From NCBI RefSeq assembly GCF_018128545.1, contig NZ_JAGSND010000001.1, positions 482,153 to 546,152 on the forward strand: 64,000 bases of DNA, in the 5' to 3' direction. This document shows, one piece after another, positions 35,707-44,778 of the stretch. This stretch comes from Sinanaerobacter chloroacetimidivorans. Its GTDB lineage: Bacteria; Bacillota; Clostridia; Peptostreptococcales; Anaerovoracaceae. Below the pieces are notes generated by a model. That model saw nothing but the letters and a program-made list of their open reading frames with translations. It did no database searches and had not been told where the DNA came from. Position numbers and translations under genes: made by a program. Within the stretch, counting starts at the first letter, position 1, and the number at the start of each line of letters is the position of its first letter.

Positions 35707-36507
35707 TTATTTACCATAAATTTCCACTTGGTTATTAAAGGGTTCAAAAACCAAATCCTTAAATAATAAACGACTACCTCTGTGGGCTCCATCTGGTGGA
35801 ATATAATAATCATATCTAAACACTAAATATGCTCCATCTTCAGGGAATATGTTCGCATCTGGATAACCTACGTCATAACCTTGAGGTAGTTCTACGTTTA
35901 TATCAATTATTGCTTCATTAGGTAAATTATTTACTTGACGTGCACTTTCATTTACATTAGATAATACCACTTTACCGCTTTGCCAGTCATACACCAAAAC
36001 AGTATCCATATATTCCGCTTTCTCTGAACCCTTTATAACAGTTATAATTTCACTATCATTATCTCCGTCCAGATCAGCTAAATAAACCTGGTTTTTACAA
36101 ATTGCTAAGCATAAAGGCTCTCCTTCTTTATCTAAAGAAAAATAGGCCATTTCATATTCGTATTGTTCAAAAGGCTGCATATAAAATTTTACACGAAAAC
36201 AATTATGTTCCAAAGCAGTATAACCGGTTTGAATTTGAATATTTTCCCTTGGTACAATATCAATATCTGTTTTGTACATTGTGAAGAAAGGCTTATATCC
36301 ATTTTGTGTTTTCAGTGCTAAACGTATGGTTTTATCAGGAAATTTACAGACAGCAACTGTATGTCCTGTTATTTTCTTCTTTGTCAGAACTTCGACAGAA
36401 GAAACTTTCGAACAGGCAGTCATTATCCCAAAGCACAAGCTAAGAATGAACAATGACATTAATATAACCAATGATCTTTTATTACTGTTCATTACAAAAT
36501 CCCTCAT
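35707..36507 (-). CDS. Predicted lipoprotein of unknown function
   Basis: A 266-residue protein with an export signal (SLVILMSLFILSLCFGIMTAC) ending in a lipobox, FGIMTAC, with Cys at residue 32. The body is mostly beta-strand. VYLADLDGDNDSEIITV near residue 140 resembles the calcium-binding loop of FG-GAP/VCBS repeats. I do not recognise the rest. Two ATGs are possible, 36507 and 36492; the second has GAGGG at good distance. Its codons are more AT-rich than those of neighbouring genes, and it stands alone between two terminators, which could mean later acquisition. Confidence 0.7.
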   Translation of the reverse strand: MRDFVMNSNKRSLVILMSLFILSLCFGIMTACSKVSSVEVLTKKKITGHTVAVCKFPDKTIRLALKTQNGYKPFFTMYKTDIDIVPRENIQIQTGYTALEHNCFRVKFYMQPFEQYEYEMAYFSLDKEGEPLCLAICKNQVYLADLDGDNDSEIITVIKGSEKAEYMDTVLVYDWQSGKVVLSNVNESARQVNNLPNEAIIDINVELPQGYDVGYPDANIFPEDGAYLVFRYDYYIPPDGAHRGSRLLFKDLVFEPFNNQVEIYGK

Positions 36508-36910
36508 TCCTAAAGGCTCCCTTATTCTAATTAAGACAATTAGAATATATAGTCATTACGCTAGAGTATTATATTAAAACTAAGGTCTAAATGGGATACA
36601 ATATTTTCAAAGTGATACTATAATGCAATACTCTGCTAAATTTAATTTTCCTCTATTATTAAGACCTTTTAAAGAGAGGTTTTGTGACCGTTTCTATAAA
36701 ATTTTCTTCCCAATGTGTTTTAGCAGCAACATCGGTAAGTACCAAATCATCATAATAATAAAAAACCTCCTGACTGACATTCTTATCATATCAATCAAGA
36801 GGGTTAACAGGCTTTAGGATATTACCTCACATAAAAATTCTACAACAATTATCCATCCCAGTTAAAGGATTCTATATCCATCTCTGATGTAAAAATTTAG
36901 GACCTGACTA
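36508..36910. other. AT-rich intergenic region between the catalase-like gene and the lipoprotein gene
   Basis: This 403-bp gap holds a probable terminator (36758-36806) and no convincing gene. On the minus strand AGGAGG plus ATG starts a 19-codon ORF (MMIWYLPMLLLKHIGKKIL), but its ribosome site is the arm of that terminator, so I do not call it. A short palindrome at 36900-36925 overlaps the catalase stop. Confidence 0.5.
36758..36806 (-). terminator. Terminator downstream of the catalase-like gene
   Basis: On the minus strand AACCCTCTTGATTGA pairs with TCAGTCAGGAGGTT (two G-U pairs, one bulge) around an 11-13 nt loop, followed by TTTTTT. It stands 105 nt after the catalase stop. Confidence 0.65.
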
Positions 36911-38224
36911 TTAATAGTCAAGTCCCCTGGAGATCCTGTTTCCAAAATCAGTGTCTGCTTTGAAAAAATAGCTGACTACCTTTTCCTGTATTCTTCCGTC
37001 AACAAAAAGCATATTATCAATTATGTTATCCACTAGGTGGTCTTGTTCCCTTTTATTTAATGACCGATACCGTTCACCTGCCTGACTGAAGTTGTCAGGA
37101 TTCGATACGGCCTTCCGTTCCACCTTGCCCTCAATGATGACTGAAGTTGGAGGGTAGGAAGATACCGCTGCGGTTTGAACCGCAAATTTCGCTTTATTAA
37201 TAGGTAATTGATTATAGTCTACTCCCAATCGATATCTTTGAGAATCGATGCTGGCAAAGATACTTCCCTGAAGAAGTCTGTCAAAGGAAAACTCAATTCC
37301 CGGAACAATATTGGCAGGGCTGAAAGCAGCCTGCTCAACCTCTTCAAAGAAATTCTCCGGTCGTTTATTGATCGTCATTTTTCCAACCTTCGTCAGGGGA
37401 ATCTGACTTTCAGGCCAAATTTTTGTGGCATCCAAAATATCAAAATCATATTGATATTGATCCTCATATGGGATCAGCTGTACGCTCAGCTCAAAATCTG
37501 TAGTTTCTCCTCTTTCCATAGAGTCATAAAGATCTCTTGTGGCTACGTCAGGATCAAATCCAGCCAGGAATTCAGACTCTTGTCTGTTAATATCCTTTAA
37601 CCCAAGCAACGGTTTCCAATGATATCTGATAAAATGCCTCTTACCTTTCTTATTCACCCAAACGTAAGTATTAACGCTATTGCCCTCTATATGGCGGTAG
37701 CTTTTTACCGTCCCTCTATCGCTGAACAGCCATGTAATCATATGAGTCGTTTCAGGATTTTCCGATACAAATTTCCAAAATCTTTCCGCCTGAATCAGAT
37801 TTGTGTCCGGTGCCGGCTTTAATGAGTGAATTAACTCGGGCAGTTTCATGGCATCTCGAACAAAAAAAACCGGCAAACTGCTGGCTACCAGATCGTAATT
37901 TCCTTCCGAAGTGTAAAATTTAACAGCAAAACCTCTGGGATCTCTTGCGGTATCCGCAGATCCTCTGGACCCTGTCATGGTAGAAAATCTCACGAAAACA
38001 GGAACCTTCTTGTCAGGATTTTGAAGGAAGGCCGCACTTGTATAATCACTCATTGGCATATATACTCTAAAAAAACCGTGAGCGCCAGCACCTTTTGCAT
38101 GAATGACTCTCTCCGGTATTCTTTCTCTGTTAAATCGAGTCAGCTTTTCTATCAAACGAACATCCTGGAGTAATATAGGCCCATCCGAACCAACCGTCAA
38201 TGAGCTTTCGTCACTTTTCATCAT
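36911..38224 (-). CDS. Catalase-fold protein lacking key haem and active-site residues
   Basis: A 437-residue member of the haem-catalase family, identified by GPILLQDVRLIEKL, ERVIHAKGAGAHGFF, RDPRGFAVKFYTSEGNYDL, RPENFFEEVEQAAFSP and the C-terminal ERYRSLNKREQDHLVDNI. The distal His (VIHAKG) is present. But the catalytic Asn of the usual VGNNTPVFF is Ser (VASSLPVFF). The proximal haem-ligand Tyr and the Arg four residues before it, normally RLFxY, are both Ser (SIFAS). A loop of roughly 30-40 residues before the C-terminal helices is also missing. It probably does not degrade H2O2 as a normal catalase; it may bind another ligand or another haem form. Monocistronic. Confidence 0.88.
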   Translation of the reverse strand: MMKSDESSLTVGSDGPILLQDVRLIEKLTRFNRERIPERVIHAKGAGAHGFFRVYMPMSDYTSAAFLQNPDKKVPVFVRFSTMTGSRGSADTARDPRGFAVKFYTSEGNYDLVASSLPVFFVRDAMKLPELIHSLKPAPDTNLIQAERFWKFVSENPETTHMITWLFSDRGTVKSYRHIEGNSVNTYVWVNKKGKRHFIRYHWKPLLGLKDINRQESEFLAGFDPDVATRDLYDSMERGETTDFELSVQLIPYEDQYQYDFDILDATKIWPESQIPLTKVGKMTINKRPENFFEEVEQAAFSPANIVPGIEFSFDRLLQGSIFASIDSQRYRLGVDYNQLPINKAKFAVQTAAVSSYPPTSVIIEGKVERKAVSNPDNFSQAGERYRSLNKREQDHLVDNIIDNMLFVDGRIQEKVVSYFFKADTDFGNRISRGLDY

Positions 38225-38280
38225 ATATCAACCTCCTAGATTTTAATACTACAGTATATGATTCAAGTGCCCATAAAGTC

Positions 38281-38325
38281 AAAACGGAGACAAACTAAAT
38301 TATCATCAGTCTGTCCCCGTTTTTG
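38281..38325 (-). terminator. Terminator after dut
   Basis: AACGGGGACA on the minus strand pairs with TGTCTCCGTT around a 20-nt loop, followed by TTTGAC. It starts 22 nt after the dut stop. Confidence 0.7.
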
Positions 38326-38346
38326 TTGATTATTTTATTTTACCCG

Positions 38347-38775
38347 TTATACTCCCGTATGGCCGAAGCCTCCATCGCCGCGGGTTGTCTCACCAAGTTC
38401 GGAGGTATCCTCCCATTTTATTTTTTCATATTTTGCAATGACCATTTGAGCGATTCTGTCGCCATTTTTTATTTCAAATGGTTCTGGCCCCCAATTAATC
38501 ATCGGGATTTTAATTTCTCCCCGGTAATCACTGTCTATGGTACCCACTCCATTGACGAGGCCAATGCCGTACTTAACCGCTAGTCCGCTTCTTGCTCTGA
38601 TCTGCGCTTCATATCCTTGGGGCAATTCAATTGCAATCCCTGTAGGTACAAGATATCGATCTCCCGGCATAATGCAGACAGGCTCCTTCAAGCAGGCTCT
38701 CACATCCATCCCTGCAGAACCGTCGGTTTCATAAGCCGGCAGGATTCCGCTTTCTGATTTTATTTTTACAATCAT
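38347..38775 (-). CDS. dut: dUTP diphosphatase (dUTPase)
   Basis: A 142-residue trimeric-type dUTPase with all five motifs: [40 protein letters not shown] (in parts), [13 protein letters not shown] and the C-terminal [10 protein letters not shown]. It hydrolyses dUTP to dUMP and keeps uracil out of DNA. It closes the ylxY-M16-dut run, 43 nt after the M16 peptidase start region of the next transcription unit upstream. Full length. Confidence 0.96.
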   Translation of the reverse strand: MIVKIKSESGILPAYETDGSAGMDVRACLKEPVCIMPGDRYLVPTGIAIELPQGYEAQIRARSGLAVKYGIGLVNGVGTIDSDYRGEIKIPMINWGPEPFEIKNGDRIAQMVIAKYEKIKWEDTSELGETTRGDGGFGHTGV

Positions 38776-38818
38776 CTGCTGCTCCTTTTGTTATGTCTGA
38801 TACTAAAAAATTGCTTTA

Positions 38819-40069
38819 TCAGGATTGGATTACTTTTTTCATATCTATTTTATTTCTGCCGATGAGGACGCCGGAATACTTCGCAACATCAGTAATGAGT
38901 TCGGAGACCGCCTTAATGTCCTCCATGGTTACCGATTCAATGTTCTGAATCGTTTCTTCCGGAGTATAGACTTTGTTTAACAGAAGTATGTTCTTTCCGA
39001 TGGAAAACATCCTGCCGTTTACATTTTCCAGGCTGAAAATATAATTTCCCTTCAATTGCTCCTTCGCCGTCTGCAATTCCTCCGCAGTAACCCCATTCTG
39101 CTTCAGAAGTCTTAATTCCTCTTTAATTCCTAGAATGGCATCCTTGACCTTATCATGGCTTACACCTGCGTAAATATTAAAATATCCGCTGATACTGAAG
39201 GAACTGGCCATGGAATATACGGAATACGCCAGTCCTTTTTCCTCTCTGATATTCTGAAAAAGTCTGGAACTCATGCTCCCCCCCATAATATTGTTGAGAA
39301 GCGCCAGGGCATAATAACGTTCATCATCAATACTGAGTCCACGTAAGCCCATGCATAAATGAGACTGTTCAATATCTTTTACCTTTACCTTATAGCTGGG
39401 CTGGTATTGAGTAAGTTCATAGGATTTTGCAGCCTTCTCGGGGTTCAGCTTCATCAGTTTGCTGTCAAACAGTTCACAAACCTGTTTCTGATCAAAACTT
39501 CCGGATATGGAAATAACGATATTATCTCTGGTATATTCTTCGCTCAAGTATCTTTTTATGGAATTCTGAGTGATTCCTTTTAAAGAGCTTGGGGTTCCGA
39601 TGATGGATTTAGCCAGGGGATTCCCCTTGAATACCAGCTCACTGATAATATCATGAGCATCATCCTCAGGTGAGTCTTCAATCATTTTAATTTCCTCGCA
39701 GACCACCCTCTTTTCTTTTTCCATCTCAATTTTATCAAATTTGGAATTCATAAACATGTCGATGAGAATTTCGGCTGCCTTATCAATGTTAGTTGCCAGG
39801 GTTTTAATATAATAGCAGGTGGCTTCCTTACCAGTAAATGCATTTATCTGCCCGCCGATCTTGTCCACATCTTCCGCAATCTGCTTCGCACTTCTATTAT
39901 CGGTCCCTTTAAACAGCATATGCTCAATAAAATGGGAAATACCCGAGTTTTTATCGGTCTCATCAACGGATCCTGCTTTTACCCAGATTCCGACGGAAAC
40001 GGATTTCACATAAGGTATTTCCTCCATTACTAATCTAATACCGCAATTTAATGTTTTATTTATTATCAT
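38819..40069 (-). CDS. M16-family zinc peptidase (YmxG/MlpA-like)
   Basis: A 416-residue insulinase-type peptidase. The inverted zinc motif HFIEH lies at residues 46-50, with the distal Glu in VCEEIKMIEDSPEDD about 75 residues later. The second half (GLRGLSIDDERYYALALLNNIMGG, MSSRLFQNIREEKGLAYSVYS, in parts) is the M16 C-domain. The gene follows ylxY, as in Bacillus pnpA-ylxY-mlpA. The Bacillus homologue affects protease expression; the natural substrate is not known. An alternative reading is a mitochondrial-type processing peptidase relative, which is the same family. Confidence 0.92.
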   Translation of the reverse strand: MIINKTLNCGIRLVMEEIPYVKSVSVGIWVKAGSVDETDKNSGISHFIEHMLFKGTDNRSAKQIAEDVDKIGGQINAFTGKEATCYYIKTLATNIDKAAEILIDMFMNSKFDKIEMEKEKRVVCEEIKMIEDSPEDDAHDIISELVFKGNPLAKSIIGTPSSLKGITQNSIKRYLSEEYTRDNIVISISGSFDQKQVCELFDSKLMKLNPEKAAKSYELTQYQPSYKVKVKDIEQSHLCMGLRGLSIDDERYYALALLNNIMGGSMSSRLFQNIREEKGLAYSVYSMASSFSISGYFNIYAGVSHDKVKDAILGIKEELRLLKQNGVTAEELQTAKEQLKGNYIFSLENVNGRMFSIGKNILLLNKVYTPEETIQNIESVTMEDIKAVSELITDVAKYSGVLIGRNKIDMKKVIQS

Positions 40070-40114
40070 TTAGCCTACCACTTTCTTTTTGTTTTTCATA
40101 CAAATATTATATAG

Positions 40115-40864
40115 TTAAAGGGGCAGGCTGTAAAGAGGTACAATTTCTATATTCTGGGCCTTAATCTCCTGTATCAGCTCCGGCAGAGCTTTTACAGTTT
40201 CGCTTTTCGGATGCATAAGTACAATGGCGCCTTTTAACGGTTTCTTCAGGATTCTTTCCTTTATGACACTTGCCGTTGAACCTTCTCTCCAGTCAATGGT
40301 ATCTGCACTCCACAAAGCCATCTTATATCCGAGACTCTTGCATAAGTCCACCGTAGTATCGTCATAATCCCCGGAAGGCGGTGCAAATACCGTTGTTTTT
40401 ACCCCTGTTATATTTAGTATAACCGCTTCTGTCTTCAATATTTCTTCTTTTGCCTTATCTACAGAAATTTGCGTACAGAGCTTGTGTCCATACCCATGAT
40501 TTTGAATTTCATGGCCGTCTACGGCAATAGCCTTCAGCAGTTCAGGATTATTTTCTGCCCATCTTCCACTGACAAAAAAAGTGATTTTAACGTTGTTGTC
40601 CCGGAGTATTTTCAGCATATCAGGGAGTACCTCTTCCCCCCAATCCACATTGCAGCTGAGCGTCAGCTTTTTGCTGTCTTCAGCGCCTTTTCTTATGATG
40701 ATATTTTCCTGATCGATTCCTTTTCCTTCGACTCCCAATATCAAGTCACTGACTGTGTACACTTCCTTATCAAATATCAAGGAATGAATGGAGAAAATTT
40801 GATAAAAGGAGAAGATCAGAAAAAAGATGATAGCACCATAAATGATGATTTTCTTTTTTTTCAT
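40115..40864 (-). CDS. ylxY: Polysaccharide deacetylase family protein (YlxY-like)
   Basis: About 249 residues from ATG 40864 (MKKKKIIIYGAIIFFLI). The N-terminal hydrophobic segment is a signal anchor. The NodB-type domain starts near residue 68. The usual TFDDG is changed to SCNVDWGEE with a single metal Asp, the His pair is in EIQNHGYGH, and APPSGDYDD holds the next motif. The form is typical of YlxY/PdaB proteins, linked to wall or spore peptidoglycan. An in-frame ATG at 40882 lies in the terminator and is rejected. The GGGGGTG ribosome site lies in the arm of a terminator-like hairpin. Confidence 0.88.
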   Translation of the reverse strand: MKKKKIIIYGAIIFFLIFSFYQIFSIHSLIFDKEVYTVSDLILGVEGKGIDQENIIIRKGAEDSKKLTLSCNVDWGEEVLPDMLKILRDNNVKITFFVSGRWAENNPELLKAIAVDGHEIQNHGYGHKLCTQISVDKAKEEILKTEAVILNITGVKTTVFAPPSGDYDDTTVDLCKSLGYKMALWSADTIDWREGSTASVIKERILKKPLKGAIVLMHPKSETVKALPELIQEIKAQNIEIVPLYSLPL

Positions 40865-40898
40865 AAAAACACCCCCAAACAATCTATGCTTGAGGGTG
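40865..40898 (-). terminator. Terminator-like hairpin whose 3' arm is the ylxY ribosome site
   Basis: CACCCTCAA pairs with TTGGGGGTG (one mismatch) around an 11-nt loop and is followed by TTTTT, which directly precedes the ylxY ATG. It can end the upstream SLH-glycosidase transcript. The same arm GGGGGTG is the only ribosome site for ylxY, so folding would also hide that site. Confidence 0.65.
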
Positions 40899-40984
40899 CC
40901 GGATTATATCTTCTATCTTATAATTTTGCTGTTTCTTTAATTTTGATGGCTATACCTTTCATCAGGGCTTGCCATCTGGTCCGT

Positions 40985-43378
40985 TTATTTGTTATTGATA
41001 GCTATATTGTCTCTGATGTTGCAGTATTTATAGATTACCGTAGCCGCCTGCGCTCTGGTAGCCTGGCCCTGAGGCAGGTAATTCCCTTCCGGATAGCCTC
41101 CCATGATTCCCGAAGCAACGATTACGCTGACGGACTCCGAGGCCCACGGACTGATAAGACCAGAATCCGTAAAGGTTGCCCCTACATTCGTTTGAGGCAA
41201 TGCCAACCCGATGCTGTTTGTAAAGTTACTCAGCATAATGGCCATTTGCTCTCTTGTAATATTGGCATTTGGTGCAAAAGCAGTCTCATCAAGACCCTTT
41301 ACGATACCATTTTCAAAGCCCCAGTTAACATAGTTATAATACCAGTCAGAGGAGTTGACATCTGCAAATCCGGCAGGTGTGGATTTTGTCACATCCAGAC
41401 CGTAAACAGTTTTTGCAAGCATCGTCAAAAATTGAGCTCTCGTCAGTGATTCATCAGGCATGAAGTAATTATTGCCCATGCCATTTACAATTCCCCTGGC
41501 AGCAAGCTTACCAATGTAATCCTTTGCCCAATGGTTCTTGGTGTCCAGGAAGTCTATGCTGGTAGCTCCCACCTGTACGGGGATGGTGGTTTTTAATTGT
41601 TTATATTCCACATAGATGTTTCCGGTTACTCCAGTCTGTCCGGTAGCTTTAAAGAGTCCGTTAGTATCAATGGTTCCGATCATCGGATCGCAGGACCAGG
41701 TAAACAGGCTGTCCTTGCTGGCAATTGGCGCGTATCCATATTTAGCCGTTACATTGATATCGGAACTCTTCCCGGGATCAATTACTAAATTTTGTACGTT
41801 CGTAGTGAAGGTAATATTGTCATATACATCAATACCTACCGTGGAGCTAATGCCGCCGCTCTCTGCCTGAATCGTAGCAGTTCCGATACTGCTGCCGGCG
41901 GTAAAGAGGCCGCTTGCATTGACACTGCCGTCAGAACCGGATTCCATGCTGTAACTGACGGAATTTCTTAAGGATGCGGGTTCATATTGGCTGTCGGATG
42001 CATAGGTGCTTAGCTGAATATCTGCTCCGGGCATAGCCAGTGGCTGGCTGGGGTAAATATGCAGATGCTCTGCCTTTCCATTTCCGGAATCCTTATAAAC
42101 AAGAAGCAGTCCATTGGTGGTTTTTCTTTGAGTACCTCCAGAAGGTGAATTCTTCATGGCGGCTTTCGCTTCAAGTCCGGCTTCTCTGACAGACATTACA
42201 GAGGAACCACCTCCATCCATATTCACTACGGTGGTACAACCGAGGCTTACGAGGTGCTTGGCCGCATCTGTAAGGCCTAAACCGGCAGAAAATCCCGGCT
42301 GTCTTCCATCCAATACATAGAGCATCATGGTTCCGTCAGGCTTGATGCCAATAATGGTTCTTGGATTGATATTGGTTCCGTTGGAAATATATTGGCCATT
42401 GTCATATAAAACATAATAGACGCCAAGAGCTTCCTTGCTGTTTGTCAAGGCGCCGCCGCTGTAATCATTGACGGAAATTTCAACGGTAGATCCCGGAATA
42501 AGCTGGGTAAGCTGGGATGCACATGTTGAATCTGCTACGGTTGACAGCACCAGTTGTGATTGTCCGATTGGAGTGTTGCAGGAATTGGTTCTCACCTCAA
42601 CAACGGTGGCCGTAATGGTGCCTCCAACGGTTAATTCTGCATTTTCTGCCGTACCGGCTTCCAGGATAACCTCAACAGTCTTTCCTGATGTTTTGGTAGT
42701 TGACGCGTATTGCCTATTAAATAAATGCAATGCTTTAGCACCTCCGTGAGGTACATTGAAAAAGCCGATATTCGCATTATATTCTGTAGGGACATTGACC
42801 ACTTGAGTGGTAACAGATCCATCCGTAGTACTGGGAACCTGTGTCGGATCTACCGGATTTGTTACAGTAGTAGGCACATTGATCGTACCTTTTAAGCTAT
42901 ATCCTAAACTTGCCTTTGCAAGAGAAACTGCTCCTTCATCATCAAAAGAAATGACATACTCAGGCGCATAACCGGATGTTTTGATTTTACCGTCATGAAT
43001 GGTAAGCCCTTTCGGTGTTCCGGTAGCCGTATCATACAGATCTCCGTTGATTCCCGCAACTACTTTATAGCCTTGGCTTTGCAAAGTACTCACCATAGTA
43101 TCCATAGTATAGTTGCCTGTTACTTCTCCTTCAAAAACATAGGGTATCAAATCAGAATTTCGGGTATCGGCAGTGACGATATAGGCCCGTTCAATGCCGT
43201 TGGCACTATGCCCTGCCAATTGTTCAGAATAATAGGCGTTTTCATAAATCTCAGTTTTTGTTTGATAATAAACATTTCCCATTCCGGCCTGATACGTAAA
43301 GCCTGTTAGAAATGTCCCTGCCAATAAGGATCCCGCTAGAATTCCTGCTGTCAGCTTTCTGCTTTTCCTGTGAGTCAT
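40985..43378 (-). CDS. Secreted phosphodiester glycosidase-like (NAGPA/DUF2233) protein with SLH anchor
   Basis: A 797-residue exported protein with signal peptide KLTAGILAGSLLAGTFLTGF. The N-terminal half is a phosphodiester glycosidase (NAGPA, DUF2233) domain. Evidence is VVAGINGDLYDTATGTPKGL near residue 115, PRTIIGIKPDGTMMLYVLDG, and LGCTTVVNMDGGGSSVMSV with the family's DGGGSS near residue 388. Big-like beta domains follow at about 450-610. Three SLH motifs follow from about residue 610 (NHWAKDYIGKLAARGIVNGMG and related). It is likely held on the cell wall and may cleave phosphodiester-linked sugars of wall polymers. It follows the DHHW gene. Confidence 0.88.
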   Translation of the reverse strand: MTHRKSRKLTAGILAGSLLAGTFLTGFTYQAGMGNVYYQTKTEIYENAYYSEQLAGHSANGIERAYIVTADTRNSDLIPYVFEGEVTGNYTMDTMVSTLQSQGYKVVAGINGDLYDTATGTPKGLTIHDGKIKTSGYAPEYVISFDDEGAVSLAKASLGYSLKGTINVPTTVTNPVDPTQVPSTTDGSVTTQVVNVPTEYNANIGFFNVPHGGAKALHLFNRQYASTTKTSGKTVEVILEAGTAENAELTVGGTITATVVEVRTNSCNTPIGQSQLVLSTVADSTCASQLTQLIPGSTVEISVNDYSGGALTNSKEALGVYYVLYDNGQYISNGTNINPRTIIGIKPDGTMMLYVLDGRQPGFSAGLGLTDAAKHLVSLGCTTVVNMDGGGSSVMSVREAGLEAKAAMKNSPSGGTQRKTTNGLLLVYKDSGNGKAEHLHIYPSQPLAMPGADIQLSTYASDSQYEPASLRNSVSYSMESGSDGSVNASGLFTAGSSIGTATIQAESGGISSTVGIDVYDNITFTTNVQNLVIDPGKSSDINVTAKYGYAPIASKDSLFTWSCDPMIGTIDTNGLFKATGQTGVTGNIYVEYKQLKTTIPVQVGATSIDFLDTKNHWAKDYIGKLAARGIVNGMGNNYFMPDESLTRAQFLTMLAKTVYGLDVTKSTPAGFADVNSSDWYYNYVNWGFENGIVKGLDETAFAPNANITREQMAIMLSNFTNSIGLALPQTNVGATFTDSGLISPWASESVSVIVASGIMGGYPEGNYLPQGQATRAQAATVIYKYCNIRDNIAINNK

Positions 43379-43526
43379 TTTTTCCCATTTCCCCCTTTTT
43401 TCAATAATCTTCAGTTCTTATGTCTCGTCCTATTCTATCAACCTATCCCCTCTATTTCAAGTTACACTTCGGTTACAAATGGATGTACCTCTGTACGGTC
43501 TGTACGTTACGGCAGCTATGATTGTT

Positions 43527-44756
43527 TTAATTTTTTGCTTCAAAATCAAACATTGTGCTTCCGAAGCAATCGGCATTGTAGAGGATGATCACCACTTCCG
43601 GTCTGTACTTCTTTGCATATTCAAAGACAGATTCTTTATATAGCCGGACATCCAACGCTCTGAGTTCCTGTACCCCAAGAGATAAAAAAGAATAGACAGG
43701 CAGACCGAAGGAGTCTTTGATCATCATTATTTTTCCACTGTTTACATTATGATTGATAAACTCCAGTTCTGCGTTATCTCCGTGATAGACGGCATAGCGA
43801 TTCGTATCCAAGGGAGCTTCCTGATCGATGTAATCCTTTGTCAGTACAGCTTCTTCAAAGGAGCCCTCGTATACCTTTTCTCCGCCGTAATCCCGTTCAT
43901 AAAGGGTATAGCTTGTGTCAAAGTCCGGTGTAATCAGCGTAAAATCATCGACGCCTCCGTATAGTTTGCCTACCCTTCTTCCCATGGAACCAATATAAAA
44001 ATCTTCGTATGTAGTTCTGTTATAATTCTCTATGTTTGTAATTCTGTCATCGATATGAAATTGATAGTCATTGTTTAATTTATCCACGATGGTTCCCATA
44101 CTTAAAAATGCTCCATCTATGGTCCAATGATGATCCGTATTAAAAAACAACTGATTTTGATCCAGATCACTGGACCAGAAGACCTGCCGCAGATCCAGAT
44201 AATCGATATCGGATGCTGCAAGACCTGCCAGGAAATCATCTGCATTTTCATTGGCATAATCTTTGACAGTTGGCGGAAGCTGATTGCCCTTTTCAGGCAG
44301 CTTGAAAGGTGCTTGTATATAAAGCAATGGGATCCCGATTTCATCCAATTGAGATTTTAGGGTGCGGATTTGCTCCAGTTCGTTGGAGACATCTTTTTTC
44401 ATTACAGCATAGGTAATTTGCGCTTTAGAAGTCTTATACAGCGCTCCGTAACCGGAATCCGATACAATATTTTTCCCCATGGTCTTCTGTGTCAAACCGA
44501 AGAGTTCTATAAAATTATGACGTTGAAAGGTATCTTCATTCACCGCATTTTCAAGGCTTGCTATGGCTCCTACCACCCGTTCCACCACGGGAGATTGCGG
44601 CGGTACCGTAGATCGGTAACCCGCTAGGAAAGTCCTTCCGACATCCTTCCAGGAGGCAATGAGACCGAAAAGCATAACAAAAACTACAATTAGAAACATT
44701 GCAGCCGTTATCATTTCTTTCTTATGTAATAGAAAAGCTTCTTTTAAATTTTTCAA
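43527..44756 (-). CDS. DHHW-family (AlgJ/AlgX-like) protein, partner of MBOAT acyltransferase
   Basis: A 409-residue protein with one N-terminal membrane helix (MITAAMFLIVVFVMLFGLIAS) and an extracytoplasmic SGNH-like domain. Motifs visible are NTDHHWTIDGAF near residue 208 (the DHHW signature) and MIKDSFGLPVYSFLS near residue 345. Such proteins work with an MBOAT acyltransferase to O-acetylate secreted polysaccharides. The MBOAT gene lies 22 nt upstream, so the two form one machine. Which polymer is modified is unknown. Confidence 0.88.
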   Translation of the reverse strand: MKNLKEAFLLHKKEMITAAMFLIVVFVMLFGLIASWKDVGRTFLAGYRSTVPPQSPVVERVVGAIASLENAVNEDTFQRHNFIELFGLTQKTMGKNIVSDSGYGALYKTSKAQITYAVMKKDVSNELEQIRTLKSQLDEIGIPLLYIQAPFKLPEKGNQLPPTVKDYANENADDFLAGLAASDIDYLDLRQVFWSSDLDQNQLFFNTDHHWTIDGAFLSMGTIVDKLNNDYQFHIDDRITNIENYNRTTYEDFYIGSMGRRVGKLYGGVDDFTLITPDFDTSYTLYERDYGGEKVYEGSFEEAVLTKDYIDQEAPLDTNRYAVYHGDNAELEFINHNVNSGKIMMIKDSFGLPVYSFLSLGVQELRALDVRLYKESVFEYAKKYRPEVVIILYNADCFGSTMFDFEAKN

Positions 44757-44778
44757 TTTTCCTTCCTCCGGACTACCG

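Noticed and set aside
36760..36880. 19-codon ORF with AGGAGG site in the catalase-lipoprotein gap
   Set aside because: The ribosome site is the right arm of a terminator, and the peptide is too short and unremarkable.
36911..38224. Ordinary catalase
   Set aside because: The haem-ligand Tyr and the catalytic Asn are replaced; re-reading the DNA around both sites gives the same residues.
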